Assembly (NCBI GenBank): GCA_946902875.1
Contig: OX336337.1
Location: 186,001-250,000, forward strand
Origin: Nematopogon swammerdamellus
Lineage: Eukaryota; Arthropoda; Insecta; Lepidoptera; Adelidae
Length of the DNA: 64,000 bases
Direction of reading: 5' to 3'
In this document: one piece after another, positions 20,312 to 31,125 of the stretch
How positions within the stretch are numbered: the first letter of the stretch is position 1
Layout of the letters: each line of letters begins with the position of its first letter
Made by a program: the position numbers and the translations under genes
Notes under the pieces: model-generated
What the model was told of the DNA's origin: nothing
Databases searched by the model: none
What the model saw: only the letters and a program-made list of their open reading frames with translations

Positions 20312-20658
20312 GTCAGCTTCGATAGCTCAGTGGTGCAGACAGTCAACTGTCGCTATTGAATTTTAAGCAACGCTGGGTGCGGTCAGTACTTAGATGGGTG
20401 ACCGCTGACCGTTGGAGGCTGACCAAGGTTCGGATTCCTCGTAAAACTGTAAGTCCCTTCCCTCGTAATCTTACTTGGTGGTAGGGTTTAACCTTCCCGG
20501 GTTGGTACCACCGCACTGAATTAAACGTCGGTCGAAACGGCTATGTAAATAGTTTGTGTTTTCCGACCAGTTCAGTGTAGTCAGCACGATCAAAGGGGGA
20601 AGCACTGACATGGCGCTGGTGTTATGGGCTGACATCACGGACGTTGTAGGTGATGTTG
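20312..20658 (+). repeat. SINE copy D, near full length
   Basis: Plus-strand copy with tRNA-like head GATAGCTCAGTGGTGCAGAC, the 5S-like GGTCAGTACTTAGATGGGTG, a box-B-like GGTTCGGATTCC at about 20428, and most of the body. The last tail portion is replaced by arm sequence near 20658. The same copy, at the same place, is in the other arm. Confidence 0.88.
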
Positions 20659-22001
20659 CAGAACTTAGTAGAATGGACAGACATAAACGTGTTACGGAAG
20701 CCTACTTTTATTATAAAATAACCGTCGGAGGACCTTGGTTGAAAATTGTAAAATTTAGTAGAACGGATAGACATGCATATGTTACGGAACCCTACATTCA
20801 TTTTGCAGAACTTAGTAGAATGGACAGACATAAACGTGTTACGGAACCCTACCTAACAGTTGCACTCCGGGAGTGCCGGCAGATCCCGTGCCACTCTAAC
20901 TTAACCCTTAACGCAATGACTTAAGGTTTCATTTTAAAAATGACGCTGACGCGATGTCGCGAGTTATACATTTTTACCCACCTAAAAAAGTGCCAAGAGC
21001 CGCTAAAGAAGTTTTCACTTCAAAAACCTCAGGGTTATCCCCTTTCAAATAAAAAAAAAAAAGAATTTTCAAAATCGGCCCACAATTGACGGAGTAATCG
21101 CGTAACAAACATCCAAAAAAAAAGAAAACATACCGTCGAATTGACAATCTTTTAGGTCTAAAGTAAATTTCTCGTGAAGACAAATGCAACGAGCCCAAAC
21201 ACGATGGGTTTATCATGTGTAGTTTAGGAGTTCCTATGGCCACCTTCTGTCTCATCATCAAACCAGCTCGATGGTACTCGGTACAGTAGGTACTGGCCAG
21301 GTACCATAATAAATTAAGCGCCGGTCGGAAAAGATAAAAAAATTTCAAATTTAGAATATTCATGAAACAAGGGTCCGAATATGTATCACTAGTATATCGA
21401 TTCATGTATTTCAACAGGACAGAGAAAATTTCAAAATATTAGGTATTTAATACTTTTTAGTTTTTTTTTTTTTGTTTTTTGGAAATCGGTTTAATATTTT
21501 TTAAAACAGTTTTTATTTCATTCTTTTTAGTAATATTACATAAAAAAGAATAATCGAAATCGAATAATCGAAATCGATTGAAGTGGTACAGAATTATTCG
21601 CCATATGTGTCAGACTGCAAATTGCTGAATAAGTCCACATCACAAAAGTTTTGCTGAAGGTAACCACACACCATACTAATTTATCAAACTAAAAATTGCC
21701 GAATACGACCACATCACAAGTTTTGCTGAAGGTAACCACACACTATAGTATTATGCTGATTTTACGAAAACCACTCAACCAATTTCGATAAAATTGAAAT
21801 GGGACCACCTCGGAAGTATGACCTAACTAACAAAAAAAGAATTTTCTAAATCGGCCCTCAATTGACGGAGAAATCGCGTAACAAACATACAAAAAAATAA
21901 AAAAAAAAAAAATAAAAAAAAAAATAAAAAAAAACATACAGACGAATTGAGAACCTCCTCCTTTTTTGGAAGTCGGTTAAAAACAGTTTGAAAAAATACT
22001 T

Positions 22002-22255
22002 CGCATCAATAGAATTGTCAAAGGTTAAAAATTTAATTATGTCAATATAAAAAAATTAAAATCAATTAAAATAAAAATAAAATTAAAATAAATTAAAATT
22101 CAAAATTAAAATAGGTAGCATCAATAGAATTGTCAAATTACTTAGTCAATCGATTAAAATAAGAATTAGGTACATTTAAATTGTTAAATTAGGTAAAAAT
22201 AAAAAACACACAAAATTAAATCAAACATCTAGCATCAAAAGAATTGTCAAATTAG
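22002..22255 (-). repeat. Repeats in the LINE 3' UTR
   Basis: GCATCAATAGAATTGTCAAA appears near 22003 and 22119 and, with one change, near 22232, a spacing of about 115 bp. Repeated units near LINE 3' ends may help RT recognise its RNA; here that is only inferred. Confidence 0.7.
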
Positions 22256-22350
22256 TCAAACAAAATAAAACCTAAAAAAAAATAAAAAATATAACATTTA
22301 AATTGTATACACTAAAATAATTATATATCACAGATAGTACGAGTAACTAC

Positions 22351-25197
22351 TTACTTAACGTCATTGTCAATATAAAACTCGTCAATTGAGTAGCACTCTT
22401 TTTCTATTAAGTACTCCTTTAGTTTTGCTTTGAAGGCTTTATCTGGGAGAACCTTTATGTTATTCGGAAGAGCATTATACAATTTGACACTATTGCATAT
22501 AAAACTTTTGGCTTTTTTAGCCAATCTACACGACACGCTTGCAATTTTGTCCTTATTTCTAGTATTGTAGCTATGATTGTTAGAGTTGAGAGGTGTCTCA
22601 GCCATGTTCTTACGGGCATATAACAGATTTTTGAAGATATAAAGACTAGGCATAGTTAGAATTTTATTTTCTTTAAATTTGTTGCGACAAGAGGTGGGCG
22701 ATTTCAATTTTAGCATCGTGCGAAGAGCTCTCTTTTGCAATATAAAAATTCTTTTATTATTGGCTGCATTACCCCAGAATTTCAGGCCGTAGCTCATTAT
22801 GCTTTGGAAATAAGCAAAGTAAACTGTTTTGGCTGCCTTAAGACCACATACATTTCTTATTGTACGAATAGCATAAACAGAGGAGCGTAGTTTCGGAGCA
22901 ATATAATCAATATGATTGTCCCACTGTAATTTTGCATCGAGTTTTAATCCCAAGAATTTAACACAGTTTATAAATTCAATTTCATCGCTTCCCATCTTAA
23001 TATTACACATAAGTGGGGAGGGTCTCAGAGCGAATAGTACTGCTTTCGTTTTACCAACATTGAATAATAAATTGTTAAACTTAAACCAGTTGTGTATGCG
23101 AGACATAGTGGTCGTTACTGCCTCTAGAAGCATATTAGCATTATCATGTTTAAATACAAATGATGCATCGTCAGCGAACATGACTAGACTCCCCTCATTC
23201 TCAATACATTCCGGTAGGTCATTAATATAGACTAGAAATAAGAAAGGACCCAGAATGGATCCCTGAGGAACACCAATATCACATGAACATTGACTTGAGA
23301 CATTACCATTTACTTCAGTTAAGTGTTTTCTGTCTGCTAGATAGGACTTCATAAGATCTAATTCCTTTCCATTTATTCCGTAATGGTTTAATTTAGCCAG
23401 TAATATTTCATGGTGCACACAATCAAAGGCCTTTGACAGATCGCAAAATACACCTATAGTCTTTTGCGACCCGTCAAGCGAATCCAGTACACTATGAATT
23501 AATGACGCAATTGCATCATCAGTTGATTTTTGTTGTTGAAAACCATACTGACATTGCGTAAGTAATTTATTATGACTGAAATATGAGGATAGTTGATCAA
23601 GTATAATTTTTTCTAAAATTTTACTAAGCACTGGTTGCATAGATATAGGTCTGTAGTTATTACATTCCGTTCTGGATCCACTCTTATGAATTGGAATAAT
23701 TTTACTTATCTTCATGAGGTCAGGAAAAGAGCCGACCTCGAAGCAGTTGTTGAATATATTTGCTAGATATGGAGCTGTTTCCTTTAAAATGGATTGAATA
23801 TGCTTAGTAGACATACCCCACGCATCTTGAGAAGTTTTAATTTTAATTTTAGAAAACGTTTTTAAAATAGTATTTGTTGTAATTGAGTGTAATTTGAAGT
23901 AATTAGTGCAAGGTGGAATTTTTGATTTTATAAAATTTATAGCATTTTCCGCAGATGACATACCTGCAGTCATACGTGTTGCCACATTAGCAAAGTATTC
24001 ATTTAGAGTGTGAGACGATAGAGGAATTCCGGATACCGAATTTTTGTCGCAATATTTTCCAGTTTCCCGTTTAATAATATCCCAAGTTGTTTTAATTTTG
24101 TTATCTGAATTATAAATTTCGTCAGATAAGCAAATTCTTTTGGCTTCTTTAATAACCATTTTATATACTTTACTGTATTTTCTTACATAATTCGTCATGT
24201 TTTCATTAAGTGATTTGTATTTGTAGAGCTCATAGAGACGATCCCTAGAAATACGGATACCCTTAGTCGCCCATTTGTTGAAATTGTGTTTTTTAATATT
24301 TACATGCATAAGTGGCAAATGAATATCCATGCTTGTTTTTATGACATTAAAAATGTTTTTATAGTCAGAATGGGGACAGTTTTCATACGACAATATAGAT
24401 AGGCCATTAGAAATACAATTTTTTAGTTTAATTATAGCATTTGCGGTAACTTTTCTCGATACACGGTTAATATTAATTGTATTCAATTTTGTATCCCGAA
24501 TTGTTATAATCTGACCAAAGTGGTCAGATTCTAAACAGCAAATTACTTCAGCATTTAGAATATTTGAGATGTCGGTGAATATGTTGTCAATACAAGTCGC
24601 TGACGTTTTAGCTACCCTAGTAGGCTCATTAATTTGTCTAGCTAAATTAAAGCATCCGAATAAGTCTTCTAAGTCGCGACGATCTCTACTTTCAGTCAAA
24701 AAGTTTACATTAAAGTCGCCGCATACAAGTATGCCTTTCGACGAAGTAGTAATTTTCTGTAGTACTTGCTCTAAACATTTTAAGTATGTTTGGAAGTCAC
24801 CCTCCGTGGACCTATATATACATGCTATGATAAACAGTCTAGTTTCAATACATGCAACTTCAAAGTGTTTTTCGATCGAAAAGCTCGAGATGTCAGCTCT
24901 ATTCCTGGCCTCGTGATTGTCCCTTGCCATGATCAGAGCTCCGCCCCGAATAGAGACCTTTCTGCAGTAGTTACTTTTTAATTCCATACCTTCAATTACA
25001 ATGTTTTCGTCTGTTTTAAGCCATGTTTCAGTTACACAAAGTATATCTATGTCATATTGTTCTACAGCTAATGATATGTCTAAACATTTCTCTCTTATAT
25101 TACGTATATTTTGATGAACAATTTTAGTAGTTTTGAGTATTTCATTTCCGTATGCCTTTGTTTGAGATGTCTCTAGGTTTTTCCTAAAAAAATATTT
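22351..25197 (-). CDS. LINE ORF2: endonuclease and reverse transcriptase
   Basis: Open for about 948 codons; 878 follow the first Met at 24987. The endonuclease starts upstream of that Met (IVHQNIRN, then CVTETWL with the catalytic Glu) and continues with GDFN (residues 90-93 from Met), an RVAKTSATCIDNIF motif near 124-137 and SDH (154-156). RT blocks: YRPIS (445-449), FCDLSKAFD (514-522), GVPQGSILGP (572-581) and catalytic FADD (604-607). A LINE C-terminal region follows, ending near FYIDND. The enzyme nicks target DNA and primes reverse transcription from the nick. Because no in-frame Met precedes the endonuclease, translation probably arrives by frameshift from ORF1. Confidence 0.92.
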   Translation of the reverse strand, partial: KYFFRKNLETSQTKAYGNEILKTTKIVHQNIRNIREKCLDISLAVEQYDIDILCVTETWLKTDENIVIEGMELKSNYCRKVSIRGGALIMARDNHEARNRADISSFSIEKHFEVACIETRLFIIACIYRSTEGDFQTYLKCLEQVLQKITTSSKGILVCGDFNVNFLTESRDRRDLEDLFGCFNLARQINEPTRVAKTSATCIDNIFTDISNILNAEVICCLESDHFGQIITIRDTKLNTININRVSRKVTANAIIKLKNCISNGLSILSYENCPHSDYKNIFNVIKTSMDIHLPLMHVNIKKHNFNKWATKGIRISRDRLYELYKYKSLNENMTNYVRKYSKVYKMVIKEAKRICLSDEIYNSDNKIKTTWDIIKRETGKYCDKNSVSGIPLSSHTLNEYFANVATRMTAGMSSAENAINFIKSKIPPCTNYFKLHSITTNTILKTFSKIKIKTSQDAWGMSTKHIQSILKETAPYLANIFNNCFEVGSFPDLMKISKIIPIHKSGSRTECNNYRPISMQPVLSKILEKIILDQLSSYFSHNKLLTQCQYGFQQQKSTDDAIASLIHSVLDSLDGSQKTIGVFCDLSKAFDCVHHEILLAKLNHYGINGKELDLMKSYLADRKHLTEVNGNVSSQCSCDIGVPQGSILGPFLFLVYINDLPECIENEGSLVMFADDASFVFKHDNANMLLEAVTTTMSRIHNWFKFNNLLFNVGKTKAVLFALRPSPLMCNIKMGSDEIEFINCVKFLGLKLDAKLQWDNHIDYIAPKLRSSVYAIRTIRNVCGLKAAKTVYFAYFQSIMSYGLKFWGNAANNKRIFILQKRALRTMLKLKSPTSCRNKFKENKILTMPSLYIFKNLLYARKNMAETPLNSNNHSYNTRNKDKIASVSCRLAKKAKSFICNSVKLYNALPNNIKVLPDKAFKAKLKEYLIEKECYSIDEFYIDNDVK

Positions 25198-25916
25198 TCA
25201 GCAGTCACATCTGTTTTAGATATTGATTTATGCTGACTTCCCGTTATTTGCCTAGTCAATATTACTGCTTCAATACTTGGCACAACAAGGTTAGTAGTCA
25301 ATTCAGTAGACACGAACTGTAGATTCGACGAGAGACAGCTTTCATTGGTTTCTTTAGTAAGATTACAGATATTCATGTTCACATTGGTGTTGATAAATTT
25401 CAGATTACTATTGCACACATATTCATCAGACAGAAGTTTATTACATAGCATATCAACACCTGTAGAATTCAGATAACCATTATTTTTATAACACAATGCA
25501 TCGAAACTATTCAGGTCAATGTAGGCACTTTGTTCGCAGTTCGAGATAGAGTTCAGAATAAATTTATTAAGTTTAAAAATATTATTATTGACTTTGTTTA
25601 CATTTGTTATAAAATCCCCATTTTTTACGTACGATAGTGTGCTGATGCACAGCCGAATGTCTTTTTGTACACTTAATTTTGCTAGAGACCGAATACTTTG
25701 CATATATTTATTGACCTTTCGGTTTGCAGCACTATCACCTGCAATGATCACAAGAGAGTCGCCTGCTTTAAAATCATTTGTTAAAACGGATACGTTCTTA
25801 ACTAGCTCGTGTAATGGAGCTTGAGGTTTAAATAATCCTGTTACAACCAATGACTCACATTTACCATGGATATGTTTTGTCACGTCACGGCCGTAAGAGT
25901 CGCAAAGTAGGAGCAT
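25173..25916 (-). CDS. LINE ORF1 with SGNH/GDSL-hydrolase-like fold
   Basis: 247 residues starting at Met 25916; an in-frame stop lies three codons upstream. The N-terminus LLLCDSYGRD resembles the block I nucleophile motif of SGNH esterases (DSxxR). LVIIAGDSAANR is placed like block III, and YLNSTGVDMLCNKL matches the region that carries the C-terminal catalytic His in this fold, although the His itself is not seen. Esterase-like ORF1 proteins are known in CR1-clade LINEs. The frame ends with a TAG twelve bases past a slippery heptamer. An upstream PHD- or zinc-type domain, frequent in such ORF1s, is not seen, so the N-terminus may be truncated or shifted in an A-run near 25918. Confidence 0.65.
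   Translation of the reverse strand: MLLLCDSYGRDVTKHIHGKCESLVVTGLFKPQAPLHELVKNVSVLTNDFKAGDSLVIIAGDSAANRKVNKYMQSIRSLAKLSVQKDIRLCISTLSYVKNGDFITNVNKVNNNIFKLNKFILNSISNCEQSAYIDLNSFDALCYKNNGYLNSTGVDMLCNKLLSDEYVCNSNLKFINTNVNMNICNLTKETNESCLSSNLQFVSTELTTNLVVPSIEAVILTRQITGSQHKSISKTDVTAENIFLGKT
25185..25191 (-). promoter_or_regulatory. Candidate -1 ribosomal frameshift heptamer UUUUUUA
   Basis: In the ORF1 frame the codons are ATT TTT TTA GGA AAA ACC TAG. T TTT TTA is a canonical X XXY YYZ slippery site, in the right phase. A -1 slip continues with AGG AAA AAC CTA, exactly the ORF2 frame. ORF2 is closed by TGA at 25198-25200 just upstream, so the overlap is only 25 nt and contains this heptamer. Confidence 0.75.
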
Positions 25917-26090
25917 TTTTCAATTAACACTGGTGCCGATGGTAACATCTCTACAACAGGAAGTGGTCGGGACACCAGCAGGGGCGCCACCAAATAAACA
26001 AAAATAAAGAAAAAAAATCGTATCTCGATACCACGTGACATCTGACAAAAGGTATCATGGGTCAAAACGTAGCAAGTGACCCCACCATCA

Positions 26091-26435
26091 GAACCGAAAG
26101 TTCAAACTTTACATTCTACAATAACATTTACGTAAATACCTACACTATACACTCACCTACTAACAATATTAATTATTGTTTATGATCAAAATGATTATCA
26201 ACTCGCTTATAAACTTGAAATAACTTTTATTCATTTCACAGTTGCCACAAATCTGTATCATTTTATTATCATCACTATCACCCACACATTCTAAAAACAA
26301 AAACAATTATTAAAACTCGCCCAAATCGCAACCCGTCCCGCACCGGATACGGAACCCTAAAAATAACACTCCATTGTGTCGCTAAGGCGTTCGTCTCACC
26401 TGTGCAGTGCAATGCAAACCGTACCGATATATTTT
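26091..26435. other. AT-rich stretch between LINE and SINE
   Basis: No gene or repeat recognised. Confidence 0.5.
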
Positions 26436-26669
26436 GTTTTTTATGGAATCTGACACGGTTGGCTACTCATCACCTACAACATCCGTGATGTCGGCCACCA
26501 AGTATAAGGTAGGAAGGGAAGGGACCTACAGTTTTACGTGGAATCCGAACCACGGTCAGCCTCCAAAACGGTCGAGCGGTCACCCATCCAAGTACTGACC
26601 GTGCCCAGCGTTGCTTAACAATCAATAGCAACAGTCGACTGTCTGCACCACTGAGCTATCGAGGCTGAC
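26436..26669 (-). repeat. SINE copy E with internal deletion
   Basis: Minus strand. The tail (T-run, ATGGAATCTGACACGG) joins directly to the 5S-like and tRNA-like head (CAAGTACTGACCGTGCCCAG, GCACCACTGAGCTATCGAGG). About 130 bp of the body is missing after ATGTCGGCCAC. Confidence 0.88.
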
Positions 26670-27106
26670 AATATACCTACAATGACCGACATACCTTTAT
26701 GATATATTGTTTATTTATTTATTTAAGGTTCACCAACAGGTCGGACACATTTACATTCAAGTATGTATACATATATATAACTTATATATAAGTACAACGT
26801 ATTTAAAGTTATAGTGTGGACTCAATGACGGGCAAACACCTCCTTCAATATTTGCTGGCATCACATTGCTTATAAATATATAATTTCTTCTACCCACTTA
26901 ACAAAACTAAATTAATTATTAAATATGTATGTATGTATAATACATATCACTGTATTATAATATTATTAGAACTAGCAGAAGTCCACTCGCGCTTCCGGAG
27001 GACGAGAGGGTTAGCTCCCAGAGCTCCTACCTACTTACGTCGTGTAGAGTCGCGGAGCAGAGAGCCGACCAACTCCGCCGTTCTACGCACACTTGACTGG
27101 TGTGTC
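26670..27106. other. AT-rich stretch without recognised gene
   Basis: AT-rich to about 26960 with ATTT and TATG repeats, then balanced sequence. Nothing identified. Confidence 0.5.
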
Positions 27107-27170
27107 CCCACAAACTGGGTGCGTCCCCACAAACTGGGTGCGTCCCCACAAACTGGGTGCGTCGCCACAA
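27107..27170. repeat. Short tandem repeat, 20-bp unit
   Basis: CCCCACAAACTGGGTGCGT recurs three times at 20-bp spacing, followed by a diverged fourth unit. Confidence 0.9.
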
Positions 27171-29332
27171 TCTGTACCGTCATCGAAGTGGACGTTGCAT
27201 TGCATTAACCGCGTCCATGGAGAGGTCGCCGCCCAACACACTTTCTTCAATAGTGCGTGATTGTATTATGTTATAATAATATTTAATTATAATTTGTCGG
27301 TCGGGATACGAAGACGATACTCCCCGCACTGGTGAACAACACCTCCATTTTCCCTCCTCCGTGTGTCACGTTCTATCGTAGTCATCACGCCAAGCTAGGC
27401 GCCTCTACCAATATCCAGTAGGGGCAAGCTTTCTCTCAAAGGGCGGCGCAATCTGAAACAAACTTTAATATAGGTACTTAGGAACGTATTAAAATATGTA
27501 CCTACTCGTATTTACGCACATACTCGTGTAACAAACACCATAATATACAGTTATTTACATTTTATCCGAGTGTACCAATAATGCTCAATGTATGACAACA
27601 GCAGCAAATAGGGGCGCGCCGCCGCCGCCGCCTCCGCGCCGCCGCACCGCCCGTCGCACCGTTACACCAATAAACCTACAGAATATATTGTGCGGCGCGC
27701 TCTCCGCTCGGCTTGGCTGCGGTGTGGGTGCATTTGACGCGAAAATAAAATTGAATTTTTGATTCAACTGAAATTTTGTATCATCCAGTCAAATCGACTG
27801 CGCGCGGTGCGGGTGTGCGGCGGGGTGAGCGGGGCGGGGCGGGGCGGGGCGGGGCGGGGCGGGGCGGGGTGCGGCTCGCGTTAATAATGCAGTCTCTGTT
27901 CAAATGTGGATTCATGAACAATATAAGCAACGTCTTCCTGTTGGCAGTGGTCATGAATAAAGTATCCCTTTGATTGTTGACAGGGTGCGCGAGGGTCGGT
28001 GACTCCGGAAAAACGCGAGGAAAACGCGTATACAGTAATTGCCGCCACCATTATCTGCAAAAACAGAAGGGCAGAAGTGTGTGGACGCAGCTCGGTGGGT
28101 GTAGGTATGAAGGTAGCGTAGCGAGCGAGGCGAGTGCTAATGTGCGTCCGCTGTAATCTTTCAAGAAACACCCCTCCTGCACGCTCGCCCGTCTCGCGTC
28201 ACGCCGCCGCCGCCGCCGCGTCGGATCGCTTTCATCCTTCTTTATTTTTTCAGCGGATAACTGTCCGCATTGACAAGCGCCTCCCCGCCTCCCTGCGCCG
28301 CCCCGCCCCGCCCCGCCGCGCCGCAAGCCCGGGCGCGCGCGGGCGGCGAGCGAGAGGCGGTCGAGTAGACTGGAAGAGGCCTCGCTCGAGCGGACACATT
28401 GAGCGATGTTTGAATGGACACACCGACCATATTCGCCTAAAATAAGGGTGTTTTTAAAGTTTAAATGTTTTAGGGTGCCGTACCTTGAGTAAAAGGAAAA
28501 AGCGGAACTCTTGTAAGATTACTCCCGTGTCCGTCCGTTCGTCACAGAGGTTTTTCTTTGATTGAAATTTGGCATAAAGATAGATGTTGATGACGCGCAC
28601 ATAGCGGTATCTCGTCAATAATTTAGATAGACATTTATTTTAGATAAACTTGGTGTTCATATTCGATTGTTATTACTTGCACTAGGTGCGGGGCGGGGCG
28701 GGGCGGGGCGCGTGCTCCGCCCGGTCCGAGCGCACGATCAATCCTCCTGTCACTGTATCGACAGCGCATTTGTTTGATCCCACTCCTGTTGGCCGCTTGT
28801 CTGTCGGCTGCGGCCGGCGCGGGGGAGGCGGCGCGGGGGAGGCGCGGGGGAGGCGCGGGGGTCGGTGTACCTCGCTGGCTGTGGTGCGCCGCGACACGCA
28901 AGATAGGTCGCAGGGCTGCCATAACAAAACATTAAGAAGTTATTAATCCAACACCAAATACCTAGTGCCTGTACAGTAGCTAGTGACAACACGAGTTGGA
29001 TACAAATATTTTTTAATTTTAATTTACACCGTCGCGATTTTACACTTTACGTTTTACGGTGAGGCAATGTCGAATAAAAGAAACAGTAAAAACCATAAGT
29101 ATAAAATATTTGATGAGTTAGATACAGATTCAAAATGCGGACTCAGGCGGCGCGGCGGTGCAACTCGTCTGCCGCTCGAGTTAAAGTTAAACCAAAGTTA
29201 TGGAAACGGAATTTAAAAATAAACCGGCTAATGTGCGATTGGGACTCGCGCAACTAGGTTTCCGCACCACAATTTTTTTTTTTTAAATACACGCTTTGTT
29301 CTATGTACCCTTAATTTTTTACTTTTTAAATT
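27171..29332. other. Stretch with GC islands and G4-type arrays
   Basis: No gene recognised. About eight tandem GGGGC units lie at 27828-27871, GC-rich tracts at 27612-27660 and 28200-28360, four more GGGGC units at 28688-28709, and GGGGGAGGCGC units at 28820-28862. A short GTTCCGTA-family relic (GCCGTACC..GTCCGTCCGTTCGTC) lies at about 28472-28545. A plus-strand frame at 28983-29216 has a hydrophobic N-terminus, but I do not recognise it. Confidence 0.5.
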
Positions 29333-30654
29333 TTTTTAACCGACTTCCAAAAAAGGAGGAGGTTCTCAATTCGTCTGTATGTTTTTTTTTTTTTTTTTTA
29401 TTTTTTTTTTTTTTTTTATTTTTTTGTATGTTTGTAACACGATTTCTCCGTCAATTGAGGGCCGATTTAGAAAATTCTTTTTTTGTTAGTTAGGTCATAC
29501 TTCCGAGGTGGTCCCATTTCAATTTTATCGAAATTGGTTCAGTGGTTTTCGAAAAATCAGCATAATACTATGGTGTGTGGTTACCTTCAGCAAAACTTGT
29601 GATGTGGTCGTTTTCGGCAATTTTCAGTTTGATAAATTAGTATGGTGTGTGGTTACCTTCAGCAAAACATTTGTGATGTGGACTTATTCAGCAATTTGCA
29701 GTCTGACACATATGGCGAATAATTCTGTACCACTTCAATCGATTTCGATTATTCGATTTCGATTATTCTTTTTTATGTAATATTACTAAAAAGAATGAAA
29801 TAAAAACTGTTTTAAAAAATATTAAACCGATTTCCAAAAAACAAAAAAAAAAAACTAAAAAGTATTAAATACCTAATATTTTGAAATTTTCTCTGTCCTG
29901 TTGAAATACATGAATCGATATACTAGTGATACATATTCGGACCCTTGTTTCATGAATATTCTAAATTTGAAATTTTTTTATTTTTTCCGACCGGCGTTTA
30001 ATTTATTATGGTACCTGGCCAGTACCTACTGTACCGAGTACCATCGAGCTGGTTTGATGATGGAGACAGAAGGTGGCCATAGGAACTCCTAAACTACACA
30101 TGATAAACCCATCGTGTTTGGGCTCGTTGCATTTGTCTTCACGAGAAATTTACTTTAGACCTAAAAGATTCTCAATTCGACGGTATGTTTTCTTTTTTTG
30201 GATGTTTGTTACGCGATTACTCCGTCAATTGTGGGCCGATTTTGAAAATTCTTTTTTTTTTTATTTGAAAGGGGATAACCCTGAGGTTTTTGAAGTGAAA
30301 ACTTCTTTAGCGGCTCTTGGCACTTTTTTAGGTGGGTAAAAATGTATAACTCGCGACATCGCGTCAGCGTCATTTTTAAAATGAAACCTTAAGTCATTGC
30401 GTTAAGGGTTAAGTTAGAGTGGCACGGGATCTGCCGGCACTCCCGGAGTGCAACTGTTAAGTAGGGTTCCGTAACACGTTTATGTCTGTCCATTCTACTA
30501 AGTTCTGCAAAATGAATGTAGGGTTCCGTAACATATGCATGTCTATCCGTTCTACTAAATTTTACAATTTTCAACCAAGGTCCTCCGACGGTTATTTTAT
30601 AATAAAAGTAGGCTTCCGTAACACGTTTATGTCTGTCCATTCTACTAAGTTCTG

Positions 30655-31001
30655 CAACATCACCTACAACGTCCGTGATGTCAGCCCATAACACCAGTGC
30701 CATGTCAGTGCTTCCCCCTTTGATCGTGCTGACTACACTGAACTGGTCGGAAAACACAAACTATTTACATAGCCGTTTCGACCGACGTTTAATTCAGTGC
30801 GGTGGTACCAACCCGGGAAGGTTAAACCCTACCACCAAGTAAAATTACGAGGGAAGGGACTTACAGTTTTACGAGGAATCCGAACCTTGGTCAGCCTCCA
30901 ACGGTCAGCGGTCACCCATCTAAGTACTGACCGCACCCAGCGTTGCTTAAAATTCAATAGCGACAGTTGACTGTCTGCACCACTGAGCTATCGAAGCTGA
31001 C
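30655..31001 (-). repeat. SINE copy F, partner of copy D
   Basis: Same SINE insertion as copy D, reverse oriented with its arm, so the SINE was present before the arm was duplicated. Confidence 0.88.
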
Positions 31002-31125
31002 GTGGTCCTATTTTAATTGGGTCAAGATCGGATTGGAAAGCGAGGCGGAATCGCGAGGCCGAAGGCCGAGCGATTCCGCCGAGTACATTAATAGCAAAAA
31101 ATTACTAAAAAAAACTGTGAAATAA

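Larger units (their letters stand above)
19803..21979 (+). repeat. Left arm of 12-kb inverted duplication
   Basis: About 2.2 kb that recurs in reverse orientation at 29333-31562 with very few differences. For example, the stretches 20556-20924 and 30389-30757 translate identically over 122 codons. In order: truncated fold-back hairpin, a SINE (copy D), and AT-rich repeat sequence ending GAGAACCTCCTCC..GGAAGTCGGTT. The outer part of the hairpin present in the right arm is missing here. Confidence 0.92.
21985..26090 (-). mobile_element. CR1/Daphne-like LINE with near-intact ORFs
   Basis: A non-LTR retrotransposon on the minus strand: a possible 5' region (25917 to about 26090), SGNH-like ORF1 (25173-25916), overlapping ORF2 with apurinic-type endonuclease and RT (22351-25197), and an AT-rich 3' UTR with internal repeats down to about 21985, where it abuts the left inverted-repeat arm. 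The 5' limit is uncertain. ORF2 has no stop or frameshift, making this the best-preserved coding element in the window. Confidence 0.85.

Noticed and set aside
20386..20405. 5S rRNA gene
   Set aside because: Only a short internal-promoter-like segment matches, inside a SINE repeated across the window; no full 5S sequence.
20556..20924. 122-residue protein present in both inverted arms
   Set aside because: It lies over SINE and spacer sequence; identity reflects the duplicated DNA, and no protein motif is present.
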